Source of the DNA: JANXLS01 sp037129555
Lineage (GTDB): Bacteria; Planctomycetota; SZUA-567; H5-PLA8
Direction of reading: 5' to 3'
Assembly (NCBI GenBank): GCA_037129555.1
Contig: JBAXUS010000006.1
Coordinates: 9,234 to 73,233 of the forward strand
DNA: 64,000 bases
Part shown: in pieces, positions 54,332-63,191 of the stretch
Layout of the letters: the number at the start of each line of letters is the position of its first letter
Position numbering within the stretch: the first letter of the stretch is position 1
Notes under the pieces: model-generated
Database searches by the model: none
Told to the model about the DNA's origin: nothing
Seen by the model: the letters and a program-made list of their open reading frames with translations, nothing else
Program-made: the position numbers and the translations under genes

Positions 54332-54368
54332 GTCCCGCCTGCTCGTTTCTGAAACAAGCAGGCGGGAC
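54332..54368. terminator. Hairpin after fabI (palindromic repeat type)
   Basis: GTCCCGCCTGCT (54332-54343) with AGCAGGCGGGAC (54357-54368) is a perfect 12-bp stem; inside, GTTTC/GAAAC continues the pairing. No T-run follows, so it may be an mRNA stabiliser or a repeat. It is related in sequence to words near 20470. Confidence 0.6.
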
Positions 54369-54482
54369 ACCTGTGGTACAATGAGAACGTGAAATCCTTG
54401 TTTACTTTCTGTGAAAGCGGTGCACACTAGCGATTTGAACAGCGGCGTTTGTGCCGGGCTGCAGAGAGTGTTGAGAGGTTTT

Positions 54483-56021
54483 ATGCGCACACTAGCTTCA
54501 TCGACTTGCGCCGTGCTGATGGTGTTCGCGGCGTTGTGCGCGGCAGAACCGCCTACGAAAGATGCGCCTGATAAGAGCGCTGAGGCTGCTGCGATCGATG
54601 CCGATCCCGACATCGCGCTGGCGTTCCGTATGGAGCGCGCGTTTCAAAAACTAGCCAAGCGCGTCGCACCGTGCGTGGTGAGTCTTCAAGTCACTCCAAA
54701 ATTAAGAGACTGGCACGATGAATTGCATCGCATGAGCGAGCGGCTGGGACCGTCGTCGCCGGATCGGACGTTTGAAGGTTCAGGCGTGATCATCGATGCG
54801 GCGGGATGGGTCATCACCAACGAACATGTGGTGCGTGACGCGGATTCGATCCTGGTTAAATTTTCAGACGGGCGGCAGTGCAAAGCGATTGTCACGGGAC
54901 TCGACAGGCGTAGCGATTTGGCCATGATCAAATTGACGGGCGAAGACGTCCCGGCGAATTTATCGTGCGCTGCTCTGGCGGATTCGGAGAAGGTCCAAGT
55001 CGGGCAGTATTCGATGGCTGTCGGCAATCCGTTTGGTCTCTCAAATTCTTTCACGCTGGGTGTGATCAGCGCGCGTGGACGCAATCGGCAGGGGTTGTCC
55101 AGCGATGTGTTTTATGGCAATTTAATTCAAACTGACGCGCCAATTAATCCGGGCAATTCGGGCGGTCCATTGTTTGATTTAAGCGGGCGATTGATCGGCA
55201 TCAACACGATGATTTTCTCGCTGTCCGGATCGTCCCAGGGCTGCGGGTTCGCCATTCCGTCGAACCATCTGAAGCCGCGCATCAACTATCTGAAGATCGG
55301 TCGCGAGATTGAATACGGGTGGCTGGGCGTATCGTTGACGGACATCAAACCACTGCAAAAAGAGTTTAAGATTCCGGATAATAAAGGAGTGTTGGTCGAA
55401 GCGGTTATTGCCAATACGCCTGCTGATCGCGCGGGGTTGATGCATGGGATGGTGATTTTGGATTTCGACGGGACGCGCGTTGGCAGCCGGGATGAACTCA
55501 TCGCCATCGTCAGCGCCACGACGGTCGGCAGCAAAGTGAAAGTCAAAGTGCTGGACACGACGGGCAAGGTGGCCGAGTTGAATGTGCGCGTTTCGAAGCG
55601 TGATTCGGAACTGGCTCAAGTGCGGCAGATACGTCCCAACTACGATCTAGAAAAGCAGTCGTTTGGCGAAGACGATTTTCGTGGGCTGGGTGCTGCGGCG
55701 CGGGAAGGCGCGGGCAAAGCGGTCAAGAGTGACCCGCCGATGCCGTACATGTGGCGCGGGATGCAATTGAAGGAACTCTCGGAAGATGAAGGTCGGAAGA
55801 AGGGCGGGCGGATCGAAATCCTGCGCGTAAAAACTGGTTCGCCCGCTGATCACGCAGGACTGTATGAAGGCGCGATTGTGACCGAATTAAAACACGCTGG
55901 GAATGCTGCGATTCAAAAACTCGATTCGCTCGACGCGTTGAAAAAGCTGGCGGCTGGCGTGTCGGGACCGGTGGGATTGTTTACGCAAATTGATGGGTAC
56001 GTAACGGTGGATGAAAAATAG
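54483..56021 (+). CDS. HtrA/DegP-like serine protease with two PDZ domains
   Basis: A 512-residue exported trypsin-like protease for envelope quality control. Signal peptide MRTLASSTCAVLMVFAALCA; catalytic triad His115 (ITNEHVVRDA), Asp145 (RRSDLAMIKL) and Ser226 (NPGNSGGPLF). First PDZ follows at about 275-370 (YGWLGVSLTDIKPLQ, RAGLMHGMVILDFDG); a second PDZ-like domain follows near 425-505 (MQLKELSEDEGRKKG, ADHAGLYEGAIVTEL). GAGAGG ahead of 54483 supports this start; an ATG 72 bases upstream adds a tail with no leader. Confidence 0.93.
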   Translation: MRTLASSTCAVLMVFAALCAAEPPTKDAPDKSAEAAAIDADPDIALAFRMERAFQKLAKRVAPCVVSLQVTPKLRDWHDELHRMSERLGPSSPDRTFEGSGVIIDAAGWVITNEHVVRDADSILVKFSDGRQCKAIVTGLDRRSDLAMIKLTGEDVPANLSCAALADSEKVQVGQYSMAVGNPFGLSNSFTLGVISARGRNRQGLSSDVFYGNLIQTDAPINPGNSGGPLFDLSGRLIGINTMIFSLSGSSQGCGFAIPSNHLKPRINYLKIGREIEYGWLGVSLTDIKPLQKEFKIPDNKGVLVEAVIANTPADRAGLMHGMVILDFDGTRVGSRDELIAIVSATTVGSKVKVKVLDTTGKVAELNVRVSKRDSELAQVRQIRPNYDLEKQSFGEDDFRGLGAAAREGAGKAVKSDPPMPYMWRGMQLKELSEDEGRKKGGRIEILRVKTGSPADHAGLYEGAIVTELKHAGNAAIQKLDSLDALKKLAAGVSGPVGLFTQIDGYVTVDEK

Positions 56022-56036
56022 TTTTCGAATTTTAAT

Positions 56037-57113
56037 ATGATGAGCGATTCAAAATTGACTGTACGAAAAATGAACCGACCGATCATCGCGGTGACGATGG
56101 GCGATGCTGCGGGCGTGGGGCCGGAGTTGTGTTTGCGGCTGCTGGCGCGGACCGATCTGCCCGGGAACGCGGTGCCGTTGATCATCGGTGATGTCGATGT
56201 GCTGACGCGCGTGGCGAAGGAAATCAAGATTGATTTCAAAGCTCAACAACTGGATGCCGCGCCGTCGGTGTTGGACGCTCCAGCCGTGTACGATCCACCG
56301 GGATCACTCGCCGGAAATTTGGTTGAGCCGGGGAAGAATCAGGAGATTTGCGGCAAGGCTGCGGTGCGTTACATCGAAGAGGCCGTGAAGGGCTGTTTGG
56401 CCGGACGCTTCGCCGGGATGGTCACGGCTCCGATCAGCAAGAAGGCGATGAACATGGCCGGATACGATTATCCGGGCCACACGGAAATGTTGGCGGACCT
56501 GACGCGATGCAACAATTACGCGATGCTGTTGTACAGCGAGAAGATCGCATGCGCGTTTGTGACGAGCCACCAATCGCTGCGGAGTGTGCCGGATTCGCTG
56601 ACCATTGAGCGGATTGTGGAGGTCGCTGAATTGGCAGCGAACAGCATCACGGCGATCCGCGGGCGTGAACCACGTTTGGCCTTGCTGGGATTGAATCCTC
56701 ACGCGGGCGAAGAAGGCTTGTTCGGAGGTGAAGAGGCGCGCATCATTGCGCCTGCGAAAAAGAAGATCGAAGAAATTTTCATCAATGTGGATGGACCACT
56801 TCCGCCGGACACGGCGTTCACGCCCACGGCGTTAAAACGGTTCGGTTGCCACATCGCGATGTACCATGACCAGGGCGCGATTCCGTTCAAGATGCTAGCG
56901 TTCGACACCGGCGTGAATGTGACGATGGGACTGCCGATTGTCCGCACGTCACCGGACCACGGCACGGCGTTCGACATCGCGTGGAAAGGCGTCGTTCAGA
57001 CGGACAGTTTCTTCGCGGCGTACGCGCTGGCGGAACGATTGAGCGTCCGGGAAATCCGCATCGCGCCGTCGGGGCTGCACACGCTTGACGGCCCGATTGC
57101 ACACATGGTTTAG
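56037..57113 (+). CDS. pdxA: 4-hydroxythreonine-4-phosphate dehydrogenase
   Basis: Second-to-last step of the DXP-dependent pyridoxal-phosphate pathway: NAD+-dependent oxidation and decarboxylation of 4-phosphohydroxy-L-threonine. The 358-residue protein has IIAVTMGDAAGVGPEL, TAPISKKAMNMAGYDYPGHT, and LGLNPHAGEEGLFGGEE with the family's metal-binding His, MYHDQGAIPFKMLAF, and VNVTMGLPIVRTSPDHGTAFD. It starts with the ATG at 56037, but the MNRPIIAVTM Met (56070) could be the true start. The HtrA gene ends 15 bases upstream. Confidence 0.95.
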   Translation: MMSDSKLTVRKMNRPIIAVTMGDAAGVGPELCLRLLARTDLPGNAVPLIIGDVDVLTRVAKEIKIDFKAQQLDAAPSVLDAPAVYDPPGSLAGNLVEPGKNQEICGKAAVRYIEEAVKGCLAGRFAGMVTAPISKKAMNMAGYDYPGHTEMLADLTRCNNYAMLLYSEKIACAFVTSHQSLRSVPDSLTIERIVEVAELAANSITAIRGREPRLALLGLNPHAGEEGLFGGEEARIIAPAKKKIEEIFINVDGPLPPDTAFTPTALKRFGCHIAMYHDQGAIPFKMLAFDTGVNVTMGLPIVRTSPDHGTAFDIAWKGVVQTDSFFAAYALAERLSVREIRIAPSGLHTLDGPIAHMV

Positions 57114-57133
57114 CGCGATCATCACGTGGTGGC

Positions 57134-57157
57134 AGGAGTGCCGCCGCTCCTATTTTC
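57134..57157. terminator. Short hairpin between pdxA and the SDR gene
   Basis: AGGAGTG with CGCTCCT (one G-T pair) around CCGC, followed by ATTTT. Likely a terminator or a short repeat. Confidence 0.4.
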
Positions 57158-57170
57158 GGAAATTTGATTC

Positions 57171-57890
57171 ATGCCCACAGCACTTATTCTTGGCGCGTCC
57201 GGCACACTTGGCGGCGCGATGGCGGCGGAATTAATCGCGCGCGGCTATTCTGTCGGGCTGCATTTCAACACGCGGCGCGAACCGTGCGACGCGCTGTTGC
57301 TGGGCGCGGCAAAAGCGGCCGTGTTTCAGGCGGATCTCAGCGACGTAGCTCAACCGGCACTTTTGGCAACGGCGTTTTTGAAAGAGTTTGAGCGGATTGA
57401 CGCGCTGGTGTGGGCGTGTGGAATTTCGCACGATTCGCCGCTCGTATCGCAACCAGAGTCCGACGTTCGCGCGGTGCTGAACGTGGATTTGAAGGCGCTT
57501 TTTTTGGTTTTGAAAGCGTTCTCACGGCAGTTCATCAAACAAAAAAGCGGCTCGGTTTTGGCGCTGTCGTCGCATGCAGGTTTGGCCGGGCGCGCAGGTG
57601 GGACGGCGTATGCAATGGCTCAAAGCGGTATGCTGGCACTGCTGAAATCCACGGCGCGAGAATGGGGCTCGTTGGGCGTGCGCGTCAACGCAGTCGTGCC
57701 GCCGTTCGTCGCTGAATCCAAAATGGGAAGACTGGCGTCGCCGGAATTCGCAGTTGCTGCGAAAGCAAAACGTGTTCTCAAAAATGACGCCGACAACGCG
57801 AAAGCCGTCGCTGTATTTGCTGCGGACGTGCTTGTAAATCCGGTCATCTCAGGTCAGGTCTTGAACGTTGATTCGCGGATCGCGAATTAA
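57171..57890 (+). CDS. SDR-family protein with altered catalytic lysine
   Basis: A 239-residue short-chain dehydrogenase fold: ILGASGTLGGAMAAEL (GxxxGxG, residues 7-14), catalytic Ser in VLALSSHAGLAG (Ser133/Ser134), and Tyr147 in GTAYAMAQSGML. The residue four after the Tyr is Gln151 where Lys is almost always found (YxxxK). The C-terminus NPVISGQVLNVDSRIAN is family-like. The change should lower the pKa effect on Tyr, so the protein may be a slow enzyme or non-catalytic. It overlaps no neighbour; ubiX on the other strand converges with it, three bases apart. Confidence 0.78.
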   Translation: MPTALILGASGTLGGAMAAELIARGYSVGLHFNTRREPCDALLLGAAKAAVFQADLSDVAQPALLATAFLKEFERIDALVWACGISHDSPLVSQPESDVRAVLNVDLKALFLVLKAFSRQFIKQKSGSVLALSSHAGLAGRAGGTAYAMAQSGMLALLKSTAREWGSLGVRVNAVVPPFVAESKMGRLASPEFAVAAKAKRVLKNDADNAKAVAVFAADVLVNPVISGQVLNVDSRIAN

Positions 57891-57893
57891 ATT

Positions 57894-58505
57894 TTACTTT
57901 CCGCCCCAGCGTTTCGAGAGGTCGTGTTCGATGTGCAAATGATCGAGCACTCGCGCGACGACGAAATCGACCATGTCTGAAACGCTCGCCGGTTGATGAT
58001 AAAATCCCGGGCTACCTGGCAGAATGATAGCTCCGAGTTCCGAGAGCGTCAGCATGTTTTTCAAATGGATCGTCGAGTACGGCGTTTCGCGCGGGACGAG
58101 AATTAATCGGCGGCGTTCTTTCAACATCACGTCGGCGGCGCGTTCGATCAAGTTGTCTGAAATTCCGTGAGCAATCGCCGCAACGCTGCCCATCGAACAC
58201 GGGACGATGGCCATCGCTTCGATCTGGTAACTGCCCGACGCGACGGCTCCGGCCACGTTGTCGTAATGATGATAGACAAGATTCGGTGACGCGGCGAGTC
58301 CCAGCGACGCGGCATCGAAACGGTCGAGATTGACGTCAAACCCTTCCTCAATCAACAGCACTTTTTTCGCAGACGGCGAGATCAATAGATGCGTTTCGAT
58401 GGCGTCGCGCTTGAGCAATTCTTCAAGCACGCGCCGACCATACGCCGCTCCGCTTGCGCCGGTAATGGCGAGTGCGATGCGGCGCTTTTTGAGGGATTGA
58501 TTCAT
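57894..58505 (-). CDS. ubiX: Flavin prenyltransferase UbiX
   Basis: Attaches a dimethylallyl group to FMN to make prenyl-FMN, the cofactor of UbiD decarboxylases. The 203-residue protein has IALAITGASGAAYGRRV, MAIVPCSMGSVAAIAHGISD, NLIERAADVMLKERRRLILV, PRETPYSTIHLKNMLTLSELGAI and the C-terminal VARVLDHLHIEHD. The start at 58505 is chosen since a longer frame reads a non-native leader. No ubiD gene is seen here. It follows the DUF1080 gene by 25 bases on the same strand. Confidence 0.95.
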   Translation of the reverse strand: MNQSLKKRRIALAITGASGAAYGRRVLEELLKRDAIETHLLISPSAKKVLLIEEGFDVNLDRFDAASLGLAASPNLVYHHYDNVAGAVASGSYQIEAMAIVPCSMGSVAAIAHGISDNLIERAADVMLKERRRLILVPRETPYSTIHLKNMLTLSELGAIILPGSPGFYHQPASVSDMVDFVVARVLDHLHIEHDLSKRWGGK

Positions 58506-58530
58506 AGTCGAGTATCCGGTGAATTCGCAA

Positions 58531-59511
58531 TTAGTTCTTCGCCACAATCCAAATATTCCGGTACCGAACAGGGTTGCCGTGGCCTTGAAGATAAATAATG
58601 CCTTCGGGAACTTCGGGCTTGCCGCCACCCGCTCCGGTGCCTTTTTTCAGTTCATAATCGTCTTGCACTTTGACCCCATTTTGAACGACCGTGATGCGCG
58701 CGTTCGTGGTCTTTTTTCCGTCCACGAATTTCGGCGCAGTGAACGTGATGTCGTACGTCTGCCACGTCAGCGGCGGATACGCCATGTTCAGGATCGGCGT
58801 TTTTTCGTGGTACATCGCGCCACACCATTGCGTTCGGTCGGAACTCGGCGCGACTCCGATGTCGTTCTTGAACGCCGCCTTCCACGCGTCAAGCGCGTGC
58901 GTGTTATCATTGTAATGCAGGCCGAAGGAATCGAGAACCTGGACTTCGTAGCGATCATAAATGTAGACGCCACTGTTGCCGCGATCCTGTCCGCCGATTG
59001 CGGCATCGGGCTTGTACGGCATGCGGAATTCAAGATGCATCGTGAAATCTTTGAATGACTTCTTCGTGCGCGTGCCTTCGCTCAGAATTTTCTCGGTGGA
59101 CTTCGGATCAAGTTTCGCCGTCGCGTCCCATTGATCGAGGTTCGAACCGTCGAAGAGCACGACCGCATCCGCTGGCGGTTTCGTGCCCAGCGTGGAACTT
59201 TCGCGCGTCACGCGTTTGTAACCTTCGATAAGCTTCTTCACCGCCGCGCCGTCGAGTTTCGAAATCTCATTCGTCTTGGCGTCCCAGCTCTGGCCGGGTA
59301 GTCCGCCTTTCATTTTGTTGACGAGATAGAAGTCGCCGGCGAGCGTGGCGATTTGCAGGCCCTCGCCGTCTTTGATGTACTCGCCTTGGATCGAAAAGCT
59401 CGGGACCGCTTCCGCCAATTTGGGATCAGTGAACGATTGCGCAGCGAACGCAGAATTCAGCGCCAAAACGGACAGACACGCGACGAGACTGAAATAGGTA
59501 ATTCGATTCAT
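58531..59511 (-). CDS. DUF1080 / 3-keto-disaccharide hydrolase-family protein
   Basis: A 326-residue secreted protein (signal MNRITYFSLVACLSVLALNSAFA). The mature part is a beta-jelly-roll/LamG-like DUF1080 domain: VVLFDGSNLDQWDATAKLD, FKDFTMHLEFRMPYKP, GNSGVYIYDRYEVQVLDSFG and TWQTYDITFTAPKF. The family hydrolyses 3-keto sugars or binds glycans and is greatly expanded in PVC bacteria. Residues 28-140 are an N-terminal extension of unknown fold. It starts at 59511, with GGAAG about eight bases upstream, and is 17 bases downstream of the propeller gene: same operon. Confidence 0.92.
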   Translation of the reverse strand: MNRITYFSLVACLSVLALNSAFAAQSFTDPKLAEAVPSFSIQGEYIKDGEGLQIATLAGDFYLVNKMKGGLPGQSWDAKTNEISKLDGAAVKKLIEGYKRVTRESSTLGTKPPADAVVLFDGSNLDQWDATAKLDPKSTEKILSEGTRTKKSFKDFTMHLEFRMPYKPDAAIGGQDRGNSGVYIYDRYEVQVLDSFGLHYNDNTHALDAWKAAFKNDIGVAPSSDRTQWCGAMYHEKTPILNMAYPPLTWQTYDITFTAPKFVDGKKTTNARITVVQNGVKVQDDYELKKGTGAGGGKPEVPEGIIYLQGHGNPVRYRNIWIVAKN

Positions 59512-59528
59512 TTTTTTTCTTCCAAGGA

Positions 59529-61877
59529 TTAATTCTTCGGGACCACGTTCAATGTGTTGAAAATTTCCTGCGAAACTTTCGGGCCGTTTTCGAACTTCAC
59601 TTTAAACTTAATGCTCATTTGGTTCACCGGCTTCAACGCTCCGAGTTCCAAAAAGAGCGTCTTTTTATCGTTGGAGAGTTTAACCGATTTGACCTCGATT
59701 GCATCGTGGCCTTTCTTCTTTGGATCAGCAACCGAATACTCTGCCGAGCCGTACTGTGGTGAGTACAGATAGTTCCACTGCTCAACGTTATAATTCGTTT
59801 TGTCGTTCGCGTCTTCCGTATCCAACGGATTCGGGAATGTGAGTTCGACGCCGTTGGGTTTGACATGCAGCGCGGTTGGATAATACGCGGGCTTGCCGGT
59901 GTAACGGACGCGAGCAAGCGTGCCGTCTTTCGATCCGGACGTCTGCCAGCCGCGTGTTCCGGCGACGTACAATTGTCCGTCGGCGGGATTAAAACGTGCG
60001 CGCATGGTACCGGAGCCGAATTGCAGCGGAAGCTTGATCGCACCGCCTTGCATGACGCCGTCGATCTCTTCTGTGAAGCACAAAAATGCTGACGCTTTGC
60101 CATAGGACAAATGAATCATCTGCCCTTTATACGGCCCCCAGCGGTCGTCAGGAACCCACGTCTGTCCACCGCAGGAATTGTCTGCGACCATCGGCAGCCA
60201 AAAGATCGGCGGCTCGTAGGACGTGATTTCTTTTGCGTTCGCGAGGTTCGTTTTGTAGCCATAAAAGCCACCTTGTTTGACGCGCGTGACTTTGCTCGAT
60301 GGCGTGTAATTGCCCTGATTGTCGCCATACGTCAGCACGTCGCTGGGGCTCATGCCAAGTCCGTTGGGACTGCGAATACCGCTGGCGTATACATCCATTT
60401 TACTGCCATCTTTCGAGACGCGAATCATGCACGCGTGATCCGGCAATCCGGGTGCAGCGCGATGACCGCAGACCGCGTAATAAAAATTTCCAGCGCTGTC
60501 GGTTTGCAGGTCGAACGCGAAGGCGTGGTAATTCGGCGAGATAACGCGGTCGTTGTTGAAGTTCTCGTAGAAATCCGCTTCACCATCGCCATCGAGGTCG
60601 TGGAGTCGCGTGATTTGGTCGCGCCCGAGGACGTAGATTTTTCCGTCCACGACGCGTAATCCGAGCGGTTCAAACATGCCAGTCGCGAACCGTTTCCAGC
60701 TCAACTTATCGAGCTTGGGCGTCAGCGGCGAACTGACCCACACGTCGCCTGTGATTTCGCACAGCGCGATGCGTCCGTCGGGGAGGAAATCGAAACCAGA
60801 GGAGCGCACCCACGCTTTCCATGGATTGTCGATCGGCAGTCCCAGCACGTCCGCAGTGTAAGGCGCGGTGTCGGCCCCAAGCGAGCACGTCACATCAATG
60901 TTCTTGGCCCAGCGCGACGGGCCACCTTTACAGAGTGCGGCGAGATTCGCGTTCACCGGAGCCGCTGATTTGATCGCCGTCGCAAACGCCGCGCTACCTT
61001 TCGCGCCGCTCCAGAGCATGACTTTAAACGCAGTCGGAGCCGTGAGTGCCGGGAGCTTGAGTTCCAGCACACCGTTCGCGTTGCTGAGCGTGGCACCTTT
61101 GGGTGCGCCTGCGATGGCGACGCTGAGGGCGGTGTCTTTTTCGAGCGTCGCACTCGGAAATCCGTTGACGTCGCTGGGCGCGGGACCGGTCGCGCCAGGA
61201 AGATCGGCGAGGAACATCGAGAGCGCTGGCGTCGGAGTCTGAATGTTGATCGTGCGCGTAAAGAGGAAGCCATCCCCCTTTCCTTCACCTGCGGGCAATT
61301 CAAGAATCGCCGCGTCACCGACTGTGTAGGAGAGGACGACTTGATTGTTATGCAGGTACAGACCTTTGTACGTTGCCATCGTCTTCGGTAACGGGCCGTA
61401 GGGTAGTTTGCGCGGATCAGTGCGATCGCCGTTTAAGGCCCAACCGGGCAGCGGCGATGTGCTGAATTTAATCGTGCCGAGAATCGACGGATTGAGAGTC
61501 CCGCGCAGTTGGCCGAGCATCGTGTTTTCGAGTTTGAGATAACCGCCGGACCAGCCAAAGGCCATGCGCATCAAATCGGTGTCAAAACACATGTTGGCTT
61601 TGTCGGGGCCATCGAGCTTGATCGTGATCCCCTTGTACGCAAAATTCGCGGAGCCTTTTTTGGTGGGCCAGGCACCGAGCGCGAAATCAGCGACAACATC
61701 GCTGATCGATGCTGTCACGAAAGGTGTGTGATCAACGTGAAATCCAGGGCTGTCGCCTTTCGTTTTCGTCGGCGCGAGGTTGGCTTCAGGGTCGCCAGCC
61801 TCGCCGCAAACGACTGTCGCCGATTGTCCGATCACGAGCACCATCATCATCGATAAAACACGTTTCAATCGCAGCAT
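59529..61877 (-). CDS. Secreted beta-propeller protein (DUF6797-like, sorbosone-dehydrogenase type), no heme
   Basis: A 782-residue exported protein. Signal peptide MLRLKRVLSMMMVLVIGQSA. Residues about 40-330 are a beta-domain resembling DUF6797; residues about 350-680 form a sorbosone-dehydrogenase-like beta-propeller with WVRSSGFDFLPDGRIALCEI, DLDGDGEADFYENF and SPNGLGMSPSDVLTYGDNQG. No CxxCH heme site follows, unlike the 48173-51616 protein. It may bind or modify glycans with DUF1080. The ATG at 61877 has GGGAG five to six bases away. It leads an operon with DUF1080 and ubiX. Confidence 0.87.
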   Translation of the reverse strand: MLRLKRVLSMMMVLVIGQSATVVCGEAGDPEANLAPTKTKGDSPGFHVDHTPFVTASISDVVADFALGAWPTKKGSANFAYKGITIKLDGPDKANMCFDTDLMRMAFGWSGGYLKLENTMLGQLRGTLNPSILGTIKFSTSPLPGWALNGDRTDPRKLPYGPLPKTMATYKGLYLHNNQVVLSYTVGDAAILELPAGEGKGDGFLFTRTINIQTPTPALSMFLADLPGATGPAPSDVNGFPSATLEKDTALSVAIAGAPKGATLSNANGVLELKLPALTAPTAFKVMLWSGAKGSAAFATAIKSAAPVNANLAALCKGGPSRWAKNIDVTCSLGADTAPYTADVLGLPIDNPWKAWVRSSGFDFLPDGRIALCEITGDVWVSSPLTPKLDKLSWKRFATGMFEPLGLRVVDGKIYVLGRDQITRLHDLDGDGEADFYENFNNDRVISPNYHAFAFDLQTDSAGNFYYAVCGHRAAPGLPDHACMIRVSKDGSKMDVYASGIRSPNGLGMSPSDVLTYGDNQGNYTPSSKVTRVKQGGFYGYKTNLANAKEITSYEPPIFWLPMVADNSCGGQTWVPDDRWGPYKGQMIHLSYGKASAFLCFTEEIDGVMQGGAIKLPLQFGSGTMRARFNPADGQLYVAGTRGWQTSGSKDGTLARVRYTGKPAYYPTALHVKPNGVELTFPNPLDTEDANDKTNYNVEQWNYLYSPQYGSAEYSVADPKKKGHDAIEVKSVKLSNDKKTLFLELGALKPVNQMSIKFKVKFENGPKVSQEIFNTLNVVPKN

Positions 61878-62731
61878 TGCCACTCCCAATTAAATACGAC
61901 GCAAAAACCATGCTCCATCACATACACCTTCATGAGGTGACTCGGACGATATTTGAGAGACTGTTAGAATATGACGTTGAGTTCTTTACGTTCATATCAT
62001 CGCCAGCTTCCCCGAACAACCCTTTCACCCACATTCCCAAATAATCACATCGTGCCTATTTCACTCAATAGCCGCGCACCTAATTAAGCGGCCCCTCGCG
62101 CAAAATACCACGTCCCACTCCCAACAATGCACACGTGCACGGCGAGCTCGGCAATCCAACCACTACCTGTAGTGTCTGTCATCATAAACCTCGATTCGCG
62201 CATTGCCTACGCTGCCACGTTTCGATTCACAATCCCGCAGCCACTCTCCTACCCGCAAAACATTCACCACTCCCACATAATCACATTGTGCGCAAACCAA
62301 CACCCCTGACAACCCTTATCGTATATAATATACCACAATCTATTCCGATTAGAACAAACGCCCGTCACCTTTATATAGGACGAATTTAGCCTCACTTTCA
62401 TTCACTTTTTTTTCGAACGTTTTCACACTAATTAATCGAGCAATCTACGCCCCGATGCGCTCGGTTTGACCCGCGTCCACATCTTGTACATGCTCCTAGC
62501 CCCAACCAGAATGTGAATAAATCAATTTTGCGATTTTTCGTCGGACGTATTTTCTGCCCACGCTAGGTTCGATTTCAAAATTGAGGTCATGCTGCTGCTT
62601 ATACCATTCGGGGTTTTGCGTGATTTTCGTTGTACGCTTCTATGCGTATGGGCTTTCAATCATCTGTTCTTTCAATCAAAAAAGGTGGATGTTTCGGCGG
62701 CTCTCAGGAGCCTTTGGGCAGGTCTATCCCG
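61878..62731. other. Gene-poor, G-poor stretch
   Basis: About 850 bases without a believable gene. Base composition on the plus strand is C- and A/T-rich with few G, most clearly 62200-62420. A 24-26 base unit (CCCAAATAATCACATCGTGC at 62036-62055 and CCCACATAATCACATTGTGC at 62272-62291) recurs 236 bases apart. It must hold the promoter for the propeller operon near 61880, though none is clear. Looks like decayed DNA. Confidence 0.6.
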
Positions 62732-63056
62732 TCAGTTTTTTTTCGTCAGGCTCTGTTCGCGCGCCATGTTTTGGGCCAGCGCAAACAACAGCACCACCGA
62801 CTTCACGCGCTGCAATCCCCGTACGCGAAATTGCTGCAGGCCCCGGTTGCGTGCCAGTGCGTTCACACATTCAATCGTCGACGCGCTCCTGATGCTTGGA
62901 TGAAATCAGAGAATCCAGATCGCACGGCAACAGTTCGACACGATCCCGCACGGGCAATTGCACGCGCGGCATCCCCGGCGGGAGCGCGGCATGGTGTGGA
63001 GGTTCGACCACCGGAAACAGCGTCGCATCGGACATCTCAAGCTTCCCTCTGAACAT
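62732..63056 (-). pseudogene. Internally deleted transposase (IS1182-like) remnant
   Basis: Two pieces of one transposase lie fused on the minus strand. From the ATG at 63056, MFRGKLEMSDATLF leads to MPRVQLPVRDRVELLPCDLD then SLISSKHQERV, the typical N-terminus of IS1182-type DDE transposases (about 59 residues). The frame then breaks, and within a few bases a second frame reads STIECVNALARNRGLQQFRV then RGLQRVKSVVLLFALAQNMA, the usual C-terminus after the final catalytic Glu (about 50 residues, stop at 62732). The middle 350 or so residues with the DDE acids are gone. Nonfunctional. Confidence 0.72.
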
Positions 63057-63191
63057 GTGTGATCTTGATATAAAGACGAGACACGAGCGCGAATCCCTGC
63101 GCACGAGTTTGATTTATTCACGTTCTCCTGGTATACTTTTTTAAGAGGCTCGCACACCTTAATTCTTGCAGCCGGACACGGCTGCCCATTC

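Noticed and set aside
62127..62903. Several short plus-strand frames in the G-poor stretch and over the transposase remnant
   Set aside because: Low complexity, no ribosome site, and the right part is antisense to the transposase relic.
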